Assembly (NCBI RefSeq): GCF_008831285.2
Contig: NC_045139.1
Location: 7,410,204 to 7,474,203 of the forward strand
Length of the DNA stretch: 64,000 nucleotides
Reading direction: 5' to 3'
Origin: Nymphaea colorata
Lineage: Eukaryota > Streptophyta > Magnoliopsida > Nymphaeales > Nymphaeaceae
A model generated the notes under the pieces. The model did no database searches and was not told the DNA's origin. It saw only the letters and a program-made list of their open reading frames with translations. The translations under genes and the position numbers were made by a program. The first letter of the stretch is position 1. Every line of letters starts with the position of its first letter. Positions 39,701 through 55,248 of the stretch are shown here, piece by piece.

Positions 39701-42028
39701 AGTGTGGATACTCTCCCTCCTCCTTCTAAAAGGCCCAGTTTGGTCTTGTCACTCAAACACACAGACCATTTTTATCATCCAAATGCAACCGAAGCTTTTT
39801 CATGTTTAAATATGTATTCACTATCAGTAAAACTTTGAATCCTTGTGTGAAGAGCGACTATGGTTATCTACGGGAGCAAATAATTCTTATTTTTTAACAA
39901 GAAATGTTTTCTTTATAAAAATTCGGTCCTGCCTTGTAGGCAACTGGCACATCTATAGATGCCTCATTGTGAATCTTCCTTTTCTCATAGCTGTCTTAGC
40001 AGCTTACCACTGTCAAGTAAGTAGCCAATGAAACCTGCATATATTTCTTCAAGACATCGGCCTTATCATTGTTTTTTTGGCATGCTTGAATTATTTTCCC
40101 GATCTTGGTTAACAAATTTAACTTCAAGAGTCAATTTGTAATACTTGATGTTGGAAAACGTAAATAATGCAACGATGAATTCGGCCAAAGTCAGCAATCA
40201 ATTTAAAATAAATAAATAACTCGCCAGCTCCTAAGGACTCATTTCCTAAACTCACTCTCTCTATCTCTTCTTTTTCTTGGTATTAAGCAAAATTCTTCAG
40301 CCGTAACTTTCATGTGCGCTGCAGTGACAGGACCGACGCATGTTGGAATATGAAATCGTCTCTCCCTGCATGGAACATGGAAATTAAAGTTTCACCGAAC
40401 CAAAGGAGTCGTCGCATCCGAATCTCACTTGGCATATTCTCCAACTTGGAGTTTGGGAAGGGACAAAGAAAACAAAAGTACGATTCTCTTCTCGAACTGA
40501 GAACTATGTATCACTCCTCAATTGGAGTTTTAGTATAAACAAAGGAAAACCCTTTTAATTAGGTGGAAGAGTCACCTTGACCATATACCAAAACTGGAAA
40601 CAAGAGAGTCCACTCTTACACATATGGTTCACAAACTTTAGTCCTCTTGTATAATTTTTTTTAATTTTTCACAAGTTATATCAAGAGAAACACATCATCA
40701 GTTGGGTACAGCCCCATAGCTACGTCCAGTGTTTGATTTGATAAAAATTCTCCCAGTAAATATTGGCGGTTATTTGAAGAAGTTTCACCTAAAAAAAAAT
40801 GTAGGAGAAAGCCTGCGTCGAATCATGTGAGATAGCCAAAGTATCATGAATTACCAAATCAATAAAGCTTTCCTCATCTGCAGGGAATTAGTAAATCCGT
40901 ATTCGATATGCTGCCCTAATGGCGAAGAAGCAAGTCATCTGACCATGACATATAAACGCTCAATAAATACAATGTCTCTTCCCGCAGCAGAATTTGTTGG
41001 CATAGACTCCATTGTCGGAACAACCGTTTGCCAGCAGGGAGAAACCACACCCTTCCAGACATTTTTATTGATTGTTTCCTGCTGTTCAGCGTGGGCGAAA
41101 GTTGTTTCACCTTAAAATCAGGTGAGGAAAGTCGGTCGAAACAGTGAGAATAAAAGGTGGCTGGACGACCAACCATGGCCTTTGTAGGCATGGCCCCAAC
41201 CAGCTACTCTATTTGTTCTACCTTGTTTTCGTTTGCAGGGAACAAAAAAAAAAAGGCCTAGCCATATTGTAGTACATCCATGAGCTTCAAAGGAACCTGG
41301 TCATTCCCGACTTCCCCACCCAAGACTCTTACTAATACCATACACAGAAAGAATCAGAGAAGAACATCAAACGAGTCGGGTAGGCGAGAGTCTACATCAA
41401 ACCACATAAGCAATGGTCTACCACAAAAGAAAGGGTAAATCAAAATCCAAATTTTCTAGAACGCATCACGATTGAGATGATACCAAGTGCAACCGATACT
41501 ACACGGGACCACAAATATAATGAACAAGAAGCACAGCAGCAAACCCCGTTCCTACCCTTCCTCACCCTTCTTTGATCTCCCACCAAAAATATAAAAGGGG
41601 AATCAAACCCAACGGCAGGAAACTTTGCACATTGAGGTGCAACGAACTCTGTGTCCTCATAGTCTATCCATATGCAAACACAAACGAAACAGGGAAAGAA
41701 AATAAAGATATCATTGAAGAAGGATATCTTAAGGTTAAAAAGTTTCCTCGAGATAATTTATTTATGGGAAATAAGCAAAACATCCGAGCACAAGAAGCAA
41801 AAAACTAAAGCATGTTTGCCTCTCCTACATAGCATTTTATGTGTGGAACACCACTCTGAGACTCGACGCAGCCTCACCACCACCGGCAAGCAAGCGGAGG
41901 AGGCACATAATAGGCGAAAATCCCAAAACAAAAAAAGAGACAAAAATTAGGCAAACATTAAACACTCGAATGACATTTCAGAGAGGAAGCGCCACTCTCT
42001 GTTCCTCTGGTATTTTGTTTTCTTTCGC
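39701..42028. other. Spacer between MAD2 and GAPDH
   Basis: No coding region recognised. The GAPDH 3' UTR should occupy the right end. A possible solo LTR begins at 40149 with TGTTGGAAAACGTAA, identical to the first 15 bases of the copia element 2 5' LTR. Confidence 0.4.
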
Positions 42029-44700
<2,672 letters not shown>

Positions 44701-44789
44701 GCTGACGGATCTGAGAGCGCGAGAGAGAGCGAGAGATAGTAAAGTGAATAGATAGAGGGGAAAGCAAGGCAGAAGAGTGGGCGGAGAGT

Positions 44790-44799
44790 GGTATTTAAA
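44790..44799 (-). promoter_or_regulatory. Candidate TATA box of GAPDH
   Basis: On the minus strand the sequence is TTTAAATAC, about 95 bases upstream of the ATG, within otherwise GC-richer promoter sequence. Confidence 0.5.
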
Positions 44800-45089
44800 G
44801 CAGGGGTCGCGTGGGTAACAAGACGGAGGGAGCAGAAAGCGGTTTAGGGCATCGGCGGGTTCTGAAGAAAACCACGGTTTTCCGCATGGGAGATGTGGTG
44901 GCCAGCGGTCTCCCGAGTCCACAGGCGGTTTTCAATGGAAGACACTAGAAGGTTTAGAGAGAGAAAGCTAGAGAGAGGAAGAACGAATCTCTGCGTGGGG
45001 CTCGGCCCGCTTGTGACGTGCCTCCCTCTTACCGGCCCAAAGCACGTGAGCAGCGCTTCCATTTAGGGCGCCACTGTCTCCCAATCACC

Positions 45090-45330
45090 ATTCGGTGCCC
45101 TAAATCGGTTCCGATTCGGGTCAATCCCAGTTCCTGAATCAGACACGACCAATTACCATTTTTAATTTTTAATTTAGTGAGTCAGATTTAGCAAAAATTG
45201 ACTCAGTTGTTATTGGATTTGATTCCAGAATGAGCTTTGAAAAGCGAATATGGATTTGAATTTAATATTTGATTTAAGTTTAATACAAAGTTGAGTCTGC
45301 GTTTGGTCTTAAAGTCGAGTCCAAATTGAA
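45090..45330. repeat. Dispersed ATCCGAT-type repeat upstream of GAPDH
   Basis: Contains GGTTCCGATTCGGGTCAA, GATTTGATTCCAGA, GGATTTGAATTTAATATTTG and GTTTGG...GTCCAAATTGAAATCC, the style of phrases shared by the family listed at 28.6 kb. Confidence 0.4.
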
Positions 45331-45788
45331 ATCCATTCACAACATGTCTACGTCTAAGCCAATACCGTAGAAGTCTGGCTGGGCCGTCCAAGGGATTAAG
45401 GGAAATATATAGGGGTGATTATGTCAATTAAAATGGGAGCGGGGAAGATATTTTGCGAGTGCTGAAGGAATATTCGAAGGTTGGGAGAGAGAGTTGGTGG
45501 GTCCGAGTCCAGTCGCCGCATCAAGAACGCAGTCCGTCTGTGTTCGAGCCCACCGAATTCCTCCCCCTTTTTCTCTCGGCGGGACAGCTGCCGGCTCGGC
45601 CCACGGGATAGAGTGGACGGCAGGTAAGCTTTGAAACGGCAAATCCTTTGCCAAATTCTCATTTTAGGGCAAAGTCAGCTATAGCTTCCACTCCCATGTT
45701 TTTTTTTTTTTTTATGAATGTAAACCTAACAATCTCCCACACTTTGAGTCATAGCATTCGAATTGAATCAAAACGCATAGAAACCATT

Positions 45789-45906
45789 GCTGCTTGTTCG
45801 ACCAGTTATGCTATTTCATGAAAGGAACTGCTACTGTGCGTTTAAGTGCTGCTTGTTCGACCAGTTATGCTATTTCATGAAAGAAATTGCTATTGTCTGT
45901 TAAAGT
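45789..45906. repeat. Tandem duplication of a 59-bp unit
   Basis: Units 45789-45847 and 45848-45906 share GCTGCTTGTTCGACCAG and TTATGCTATTTCATGAAAG. Confidence 0.92.
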
Positions 45907-47339
45907 AAGATAAGTTGCTGTCACCTACTCGACAGTGGCGGAGCCAAGAACTTTCATCCGTAGAGCAGACACAAATTTGGTGTGAGCATTCTATATAAAT
46001 TTAGAGCCATCATTGTAATAAAATTTTTCATGGGCTAACATAGGCAATGGCTCACCCCAGCAAACAAGTAGCTCGGCTGCTGCTACTCGACCAACTATGC
46101 TACCTTATGAGATTTGAACATGGATGACCAAAATTTAAAATGGTTACTAGTCATACATCTAGAATGATTATCTTTGCATTTGCATTGGAAAGAAAAACAC
46201 GTTAAAATGTTGTTTTAACGCAACTTTTAGGCGATTTTTTCTTTCTAGGCTTCTGCTAGGCTTTACATTAAGTAAGATGTGAAAGATTGAGAGTTGGTTC
46301 GTAGTTTTCCATTGATTACAACACAAAACTCTTCTGAAAACGAATCCACTTGGTGATAGATTTATTAGACAGCTAAATATCTTATTCCAATACAATAAAA
46401 AAATGACAAGCCCTCCAACTGGGTTCTCCGATTTTGTGACCCTACCGATACGGCATAAACCATATACCACACAAACCCAATCGAACATGAATTTGTTCAT
46501 TCGGATCCGGTAAAGAGATGTGGACGCAATTCATGATCAGATCGACTTTATTTCAGAAATAAGATCCAAACTTAAGATCAAGGCAAATAAAATAAATAAG
46601 AGTCATTCAACATAAATGAACCTCTACCTAACCATAGCAATGTTTTTGTAATTAACAAAGGTGCGCTCTTGTGATGTACTTTATAAAAAAAAAATATCAA
46701 AAGATACAAATAAAAAAATATATATTAAATGCAGGGTATTGTGATTCTGAAATGAGCCCCACTAAAATATTCATTGGATCTATGAATATATCCCAAATTG
46801 AATGATCTTGGGTTCGCACCCACCTGTTGACTTGATTTTTTTTTTCCCCTTTTATTTACAATAGGGGACTTGCTCTCACGACTTGTTGAGAGAGCACGCC
46901 TCTGCTGCAGTCACACATGACATGTGCAATCACAGGCGAGCAGAGTCTATACGTACGTAGCCATCAACAAGAGGACATGTTGTGAGGGATTTTCTTTTCT
47001 CCGATTGAAAATCGCAGTTGAAGTATCTCATCTTGCACCAAACGGTGATTTAGATTATGAATCTAATGTTCTCCACCGTTCAAGTCAAGAAAAAAAAATT
47101 CCACTTCTATAATCCACAAATTCATCACCGGAGGGCAAAAACGCAAAGCTTTTTGGACGTGTCAAACTTGATAACCTGTTTTGATTTTTGTGTAATTGTT
47201 GCATATGGAAACCACGTTAGTTTGAGAGATTTTAATAGTCTTGGATTTGAGATCCTTAGGATTTGAAAACCATGGGTTTAGGATCACAATCTACATCTTT
47301 CTGTCTTAAAAAAAAGGTTCATGGTTTTTTTCTCCATTT
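45907..47339. other. Spacer, nothing recognised
   Basis: AT-rich, no convincing gene, no structured repeat seen. Confidence 0.4.
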
Positions 47340-47560
47340 TACCCTAAAAAAAAAAAATTGTTCATGGATTTAGCAGTCAGCATAATAGTGTGGTGGTCTT
47401 TCCGTCTCCCTGAGTCGTCATCCTTTCGGGAGAGAGAAGAAGAGCCGCAGGCAGGTTCTTCAATTACATCAAGGTCGCCGGAATGACCGGCAGACGGGCC
47501 GCCACTTGGCCTGAACCCGTCCGTGTCGTCGAGAAGGTCCCGATTCTTGGGGGTCGCCAT
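47340..47560 (-). other. Possible first coding exon of an unrecognised gene
   Basis: The minus strand from the ATG at 47560 reads MATPKNRDLLDDTDGFRPSG and continues through acidic, Ser-rich sequence to about DDDSGRRK before becoming low-complexity. The GC content is higher than in its surroundings. No family is recognised and no downstream exon was found, so this is weak. Confidence 0.2.
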
Positions 47561-47839
47561 TTGCAGTTTTTCCTTTTAAATTTTAACTGCTGATCTATGG
47601 CCGGAAAACCGTGAGCTAGAAGTAGAGCGGCGACGGCGGCCAAATTTTACTTCCGTAAGCGAATTGAGAACTTCATTCTATAAAATCAAGCAAGCAATCT
47701 TCCTAAACGATGTGAATGGAGTGCTTGATCAAAACCATGGGGTCTAACTTTGTCCTTTTCCTCAACTGCAAAATGAACCATCTATTGGCATAATTAGAGT
47801 CAGACGAATTCATCTGTCATCATCATTGAAATAGGTAAT

Positions 47840-48100
47840 AAACAAATCCATTCGATTATACACTAATGTGGATATAAATCTGAATCTAAATTCAAAATCT
47901 GAATGTGATTTCACAATGTGGATATAAATCTGAATTTTGTATGCCCGATTCCTAATCCAATCAAAAGTCATTTCTTAAACCGAACCTGATCCAAATTCTT
48001 ATTCACATACTTTTTTTTTTTTTTTGGATTTTTTCAATGCAATTCAATCAAATATCCAATCCCAATCAAACATATTGACAAGATATATTGTTGACATTTC
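47840..48100. repeat. Dispersed ATCCGAT-type repeat
   Basis: Includes a local duplication of 'ATGTGGATATAAATCTGAAT' (47867 and 47917) and 'CAATCAAATATCCAATCCCA'. Confidence 0.5.
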
Positions 48101-51100
48101 TATTCAGAAATACCTCTTTAGAGAAACAAACCCGTCACTGTTTTCCAGTCCGGACATTTTGTCCTGGACGGCTGGATTTTTGGCTTTGGCCGGGATTTGG
48201 GTCAGCCTGACCAGCCGAGATATGCCTTCTCAAAGCAGGATCCAAAAAGAAGTAGGCGTTGGAAGCGGACAGCCAATCGCAGCAAAAAGAGAAAAAGGCG
48301 GAGGCACAGTCCACAAAGGCAATTAATGGGCACATGAGGTGGAGCAGCTCACCAACTGGCCTTGTTTGTCTCTGGTGGACGGAGCAAACACCTGGGTTTC
48401 TTCTCCGCCACATCTCTTTTCCTTATCGTGTGTAGTTGTGTTCTACTTCTACCAGTCCGGTCAGACTTCAAAAAAGTGATTTATTTGATACAAGTGGTTT
48501 TTGAATCGAATCGAATCGAAGTGAGTCCACTGAAACGAAAATCAAATCAATAAAATTCAAAAAATAAAAAAAATCCAAAATATTAATGATAAAAGTATGC
48601 TATGAATAGATCAAACAGGAAGAAAAAGGATTCGGCTTTCACTCGCATGGTCCGAACATTTATGAAACTTAATAAACAATGTTAAATATGTGACACTTGA
48701 TTGATAATTATATTTATATCAGCAGCATACTGAGAAGCGACGTAAAGACATATAGATATATAAGTCTACCGATCATAAATAGCAACATGTTGATGGGTGG
48801 TGGTCCTTATAAGGGCTCATGCAACACTAGATGACATGAATATAAGATAAGAACGTCTGAATTTAAAAGGTAGAAGAAGATCTAAAAAGTCTGTAATAGA
48901 TCGGAGAAAAAAGAAAAAACAAAATAAAAGTTGTTCACGCCCTCTCATGTTCGCAGATTCTCTCACAATAACATCATCATGTCGTCATGGTGTGCGTGCT
49001 ATCGTTCGAGTCAGAAACGAATGGCATTTGTTTAACCATCGCGCATGGCATCATCATGATCAACCAACAAGTTTCTATTCTAATGCCTACTGCACTTGCT
49101 TTCATTTTTTACATTTTTATAAAATGATTGTTAATCGGCCTCGGTTCTACTATCATCAGGCATGACATCATAACACTGCAGCATAGGTGATTGGGGAAAA
49201 ATATTTCATTTAGCTATCACCATTCGGTTAATTTCAGAAACCAGCCTGACATTTCTCTGATTTTTTTAAAAACCACTTCGTAACATGAATAGGTTATATG
49301 CGAAGAGTTAGAGGCTCTCATAAATGACAAAGATAGCCTCAAAGGTAAATCAAAAGGCTTTCTTTGTAAGCGCAAAAGTCAAGCGATTTAACAGAAAGAA
49401 ACAAGTTAAACAAGTCGAACTCAAACTAGTCATATTATTGAGTCAAGCTAGCTCGGCTCGTCTCGTCTGCAGCCCTACTTCCTCTGGATTTTCTTACGCC
49501 ACTTTTCTGTACGAGAGCTTTTTAAGATCGTCGATGAATTTAAAAATCGCTGGATTTTAAATCCCAAGGGATGCGAAATATATACATGAAAAAGATCAGA
49601 TCAATCATGCCCTGAAAAGGTCTAAAACCGTAAAAAGGAAGGAACATATATAAAAAGTGGGTGGTGAAAAAGAATGAAACAGGAACCGTGAATCCATAAA
49701 GAAAGCTGATCCAATCAAGTTTATCATCTTCTTTTTTTCGTGACAAGGAAACTTCCAGGACCAGCATCTTGTGAGAGCTTATGAGCAACATATTATAAGG
49801 AGGAATATTCCTGATCATGGCTACCCTGAATATCTACACACACATATATAATGTCTTATCATGTTATCATCTAGAACACCTACTTGCTTATTAGAGGCTA
49901 CGTAGATCGCAAAATAAAAGATTCTCTAGTGGGGCTCACAATGAATATATGTTAAGAAGTAGATACAAAACAACATTGCATCAATTTAGAGACATGAATG
50001 AAAGAAGATTTGACATAAATTTTGCATGGACTTTTTCCCATTCGCTGTAGATTCTAGTATGTGTGAAGGGCGTTTGATTAGCAGGAATTCATGGAATTGT
50101 GGAATCAAAATTCTAATTTTTAAAGAAATGAGAATTGCTTAATCAAACATGAAATTTTGATTCCAGAATCGAGGGCCAATCCTGGAATGAAAATTCCGGG
50201 AACAAAATCCGACCCTGGGTGGTCCGAAGCTTTCTTCCCCCGCGCCTGCGAAGCTTTCTTGCTCGTGCGAAGAAACCCACCTCCCCACGAAGTCGCATTC
50301 TTCTCCTTCGTCCACCCATTAGCAGTGCAGGTAGTCACCATTGCAGCCCTGATTCAACTCTCTCCCTCTCCAACAATAGGTATGCCACTCACTCACTCTC
50401 TCTCTAGACCTGAGGTGTGCATCGGCAGCGGCCATGGCCAACGCACAAAGTGACTGCCAGAGCAGCCCATTTATTCTTCTTATTTGTTTCCATTTTTTGG
50501 ACCCTCCCTGGTATACCATTGCTTCAGCATAGATGTCCTCCGACGGGAGGTGTGTGCCCTGTGTCCTGGCCATGACCGACCCACAGAGGGTGGAGTATCC
50601 CCTCTTTTTTTTTTTTTTTTTGACCGATCATGGCCAGATACGTCATGGTTTTCTAGTTTTCTGGATGGTGGGTGACTTGCACGATTTAGGCAACCATTTG
50701 ATTTCAGCAACCATTTCATCGATGTGCAGGATCTCTGACTTAGGTTGGGTCCTATAATCTTATCTCTGTTTTTTGTTTTGGCAATGATCAGAAAGGGCTT
50801 TCTCTCCACGACAACTCCTGCATTAATGGTAAGTTTTGCAGAAGTACTAGTTGCTGCCTTGTGTGATTTTTATCCGCTAATTTTTCTCTTCACTTGTTGT
50901 CCACCTTAGAACCTATTCATTAAAACAGAAATTGTTTTGCAAAGAACATATCAAATGAAATTGAAAAAACCTTATTGCTTTGATTCTCTACATAATTAGC
51001 CTAACCAGGAGGGCTTCACATTGAGCCATTTATTATTGATTTTCTTTTTCCACATATTAGTTCTGTACACAGCTCCTCCTTTTCCTTCTTTATTGGGTAG

Positions 51101-52828
51101 ATGCTAATTATGGTTCTTTTATTTTTAATGCACTACACAACAATCAATATGCCAAAGCATATGCATGGTGCTAGTTTCATAGTTGGAAGTGTTAACTAAA
51201 TCTCTGATGGGCCGTTAGGTGCCACGGTTCGAATGAGTTTTTCTTATATAAGAAACCAACATATCTTCATAAATGGTATGATGCAATGTTGTAAAAGAAT
51301 CAAAAATTGAATATATATCTATATGTATACACACACCCACAAAGTATACGAGAACAGACACAATTAAAAGAAAATGTAATGCTTTATCTGCAGATGCTAT
51401 ATGCTGGATTCAAATTGGCTGATTCAGATGTCATAATGAAAAGGTTGACCCATCTTTATATTTTTGATACAATCATAGTTGCTTTCTGTGCTTTTTACAT
51501 GATCTTGGATGCTTATTGTATTATCGTGAGACTTTGCTTCCAACTGCAAGCATATTATCTGATGGTCCTTATGTCTGATGGGTCTGATCTTTAGTCGGCC
51601 AGTTGACGAATGTGTTTCACAACCTTATTTACAGAAGTGCGAGTCGATGAAAATGGTTGCTGACATGATCCTGTCGAGGGCTAATAACAACTGCACAGAA
51701 CTGGACGTTCATGATCAGTCTTTTTTTCCTTAGTTGTGTCATGCTTATATATTTTTTTAGGTCCTTTTCAGGTTGTAGCATGTAATAGATTCTCAACATC
51801 AACCTAGAATGATGTTGTTTCAATTAATTAATTTTTTATCCTAGCTGTTTTTTTTTTTTTTTTTTTTTTCTGTTGCTGGATCTTCAAGTTGCTGAGTGGA
51901 GTTGGTTTATGTTGTAAGGCTGGAGAGTTTATCGAGTGAATTCAACGGTCACATGCTTCTAATTCCAGATTTTTGATTCCGTTTAAATCAAACAGGTCAT
52001 TTTCAACCCTGGAATCAAAATTCCAAGTTGTCGAACAAAAAAGAAAACTAGAATGGGGTGGAAACTTTCATTCCCGTTCTTTTCAATCACATTGTATTAT
52101 AGAAAAGCATCGTAGTTTAAAACTCCAAAACTCTTGAGTTAAAAGACACTATTTAAAATATTTTTATAACTTAAGGGGTTTATTTGGTAAACAGAGTAAC
52201 AGTTTCACGAATATAGTTTCACGAATATGACTTAAAAATTAAGGTAGATTCATAAAATATTTTAAAAGGTATTATATAAATCTCCTCAATTTCTAGGGCA
52301 GATTAACAGTCAGCAAATAGACCCTAATAATATATAAATAAGCAACCCATGTAACGAAAATTTGTGAGACCGGTGAAGACCGACATACAAGAACGATTTT
52401 TGTATTATGCCATATTGAAGAAAACCATGGTCCCACATTCTAAATCTATGGAGTATTTCAATCATTTTACATGGATAATTTTTGACTCATACTATTTTTA
52501 CCCTTAGAGAGGACAGACATTTATTCAGCAAGTACATTTTGGTTATTTTCTATCCATAACACATGGACACTTGTTATGAGCGGAAGCTGGTTATATACGT
52601 CCTAACATGTATGAAATTTTCATGCACCAATTTAATCATGATGAAAAATGTTCCTAATTAATAAAAAAAAGTTTGTAGGAACAAAAAAAAAAAAAACGAA
52701 AGAGGAAGGTTTTGGAATTCCATAAAACTGAAACGTGTCAGCGTGTCAGGCCCTATATACATATCATTATGGCCAATATTTTCCTTTGAATGGTAAAGAA
52801 GCGTTTTCAATATTTTTGTTGTGCTCGT
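48101..52828. other. Long spacer without recognised genes
   Basis: Scanned on both strands. The GC-richer block 50160-50560 could be part of an unannotated transcript's 5' end, but no coding exon was convincing. Sequences near 50095-50165 and 51960-52035 share GGAATCAAAATTC and other phrases, which may be the ends of a roughly 1.9-kb unclassified element. A poly-T run is at 51847-51870. Confidence 0.35.
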
Positions 52829-53151
52829 GTTGTTATCTCATATTTCATTCATTACCTCATACTTTTATCTCATACTCATTATCTTATATCTCTGTCATTG
52901 TCTCAAACTCATCATTATCTCATATCTCAATTATTATCTCATACCACCTCTTGTCATTATCTCAGATGCTACAAATGTGTGATAATGAAAATGACATAGG
53001 TATGAGATAATGTGGATGAGATAACAACATGAATATAATAAACTGTGAGTATGAGATAATAAGTATGAAATAATGACAAATATATAATAATGACAAAGGT
53101 ATAAGATAATCACAAGAATATGAGATGATGACAAAGACATGAGATAACAAC
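52829..53151. mobile_element. Foldback element built of TTATCTCA / TGAGATAA motifs
   Basis: The left half (52829-52975) carries about nine TTATCTCA-type motifs. The right half (52980-53151) carries about nine reverse-complement TGAGATAA-type motifs, so the whole can fold on itself around 52977. The ends are perfect 13-bp inverted repeats, GTTGTTATCTCAT (52829-52841) and ATGAGATAACAAC (53139-53151). Its downstream flank resembles that of the one-orientation array at 24120-24620. No coding capacity. Confidence 0.75.
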
Positions 53152-55248
53152 ATGACTAACTAAGCATATTCGTTGTGCACATGCAATATTAGCACATTAA
53201 AGTAAATGTTTATTGATAGTATGATCCACCTTGGTTTATACTCGTTATATACACGAAACAGCTTATAAAACTCATTCTTGTTATGAGTGCTCCGACCGCT
53301 ATACCTAGGAGGTTAAAAGTACTTAAAACATGTATGAAACATTAAAACTCTTCAGTTCATCAACAGTTTGCTCAACTATTTAAGTATTGCATATCGTCGG
53401 AATTATTAATTGTTTCGAAAAACCAATATTAATGGTAAGCAGTCCTTGATTTAAAAATAATTTTGATGTGAGAACTAATCTGCATGTATTTAATTTAACT
53501 CATAAATGTGCTAATCTTATTGATTTAATGATTAATGATTACTTTTAATTATGATCAATAAATCAGGAGATTCATAACTTGATGTGACACACATAATTTG
53601 CGAAAAATGCCTGACGTTGATCTCGAACTTTATGACGGGTCAAGCTTCTTTTGAGAAAACATTATAAAAGGATATATAACGTTTGATTATCTAACCATTC
53701 ACTCATCACTCCTTAAAAATTTACAGTCGACTTTCGAGGAACATCATCGAGGAGCCATCTGCGGACACAGAATAATATTAATTTTGATATAAAATAACAA
53801 AAGTATATTTCATCGGCGAAGAGAAAAAACTGGTTCTTTATAAGACGTGCTTTGCCACTTTCAATACGTCAAAAACTAAATTAATTTCTCTCAGTAAATG
53901 GCTCTTTGAAAACATTACATAAAAGTTGAGCGCTTATTTGTCATCTGTCAAAGTTGTAACAGTAATTTGTTACGTGTCAAACTGTAGGCACTTTTTTGTT
54001 AAATTTTTGTAAAATTTATATCATATGTAATTAATCAAAAGCGTGACCAAAAGACATGGACGTATTTTACCAACTCACTTGTAGCTTATGTTAAAAAAAA
54101 AAAAAAAGGAGTTGCATACAGTCCAACTGTCACTCTCTTCCGTTGATACATATTTTGTGACTCTTTTGAGTGTGTTTGCACACATGTAGCTAGCTATATA
54201 TATATATATATATATATATATAGCCTCCGTTGGTTCACAATACCGATATGGACATAGGAAAACTGAGCAAATCAGGAGAAGAGATTGCCCTTCTGATATA
54301 AACACAGAATCAAATATCCGCTGTACTATATAAAAGGGGGGCAAGAATCTCTGATAGAAAACTAGGCGACCTCATACGAACCACACAGCACAGAGTTGGT
54401 CGAGGCAAAGGGGCATGTTTTGGATCGAGTTTGAACCATACCCAATTCATAACTTTAAGTTTTATTGTAATAAAAAAAAAATTTGAACTATGCCCAAGTG
54501 GTCAACCATTGACCCCAACAAAGCAAGTCATTTACTTTGGGATTGAGATAACAAGTATGCACAGGGTTGAGTGTATTCTTCAATTTTTTTTATAAAGAAA
54601 TGTATATTTTATACCTTTTCACCTTTTTCACTTTCTCGTTTTACCCCTTTCAAATAGTTTCTTTCCTTTATGTTAGTGGGGGTAATTTTTGTCATTATAC
54701 ACTCGTGTATTTCATGCTTTGCACTCTTGCGGGTGTTTGGCAATTCCATGAATATATGACCTAAAGATTCAGACAAATTCATCAAACTAACTTAAAAAGA
54801 GTTTTTATGAATCTGACCCAAATTTTGGAGCAGATATATAAAACAATGACAAAAGGTTCCATGGGGTCCGTTACCAAGCAAGACATTCTCACACGTCGGG
54901 TAATATTCTTGTTGATGGGAAAAAGAGTAAAATGCTGTTGATTAATGGAGCTGAATCTAATAATTTCATGTTTGATGTTTCGGTTGTGCTATGCACGGGT
55001 AAGTGCTTCAATACAGTGTATCAGGGTGGACAACAGATACAATAGTTCACAAAATGAACCAACTGCGAGCAACACTTACAAACCTGCGAAGGAAAAGGAG
55101 ATGGTAGATGTGCAAGATCAACGTCTGAGCATACCAAATGATGATATTTTTTGTCCAAAAAGAGTCCACTTGTTTTGAACTGATGGGCGCCAAAAGTGAG
55201 TCGGCGACAAGGAAGTTCTCTGCAGTTCCATCATCAACATGAAACTGT
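53152..55248. other. Spacer between foldback element and KCR copy 4
   Basis: Includes a (TA)n run at 54195-54222. No gene recognised. The right end should hold the KCR copy 4 3' UTR. Confidence 0.4.
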
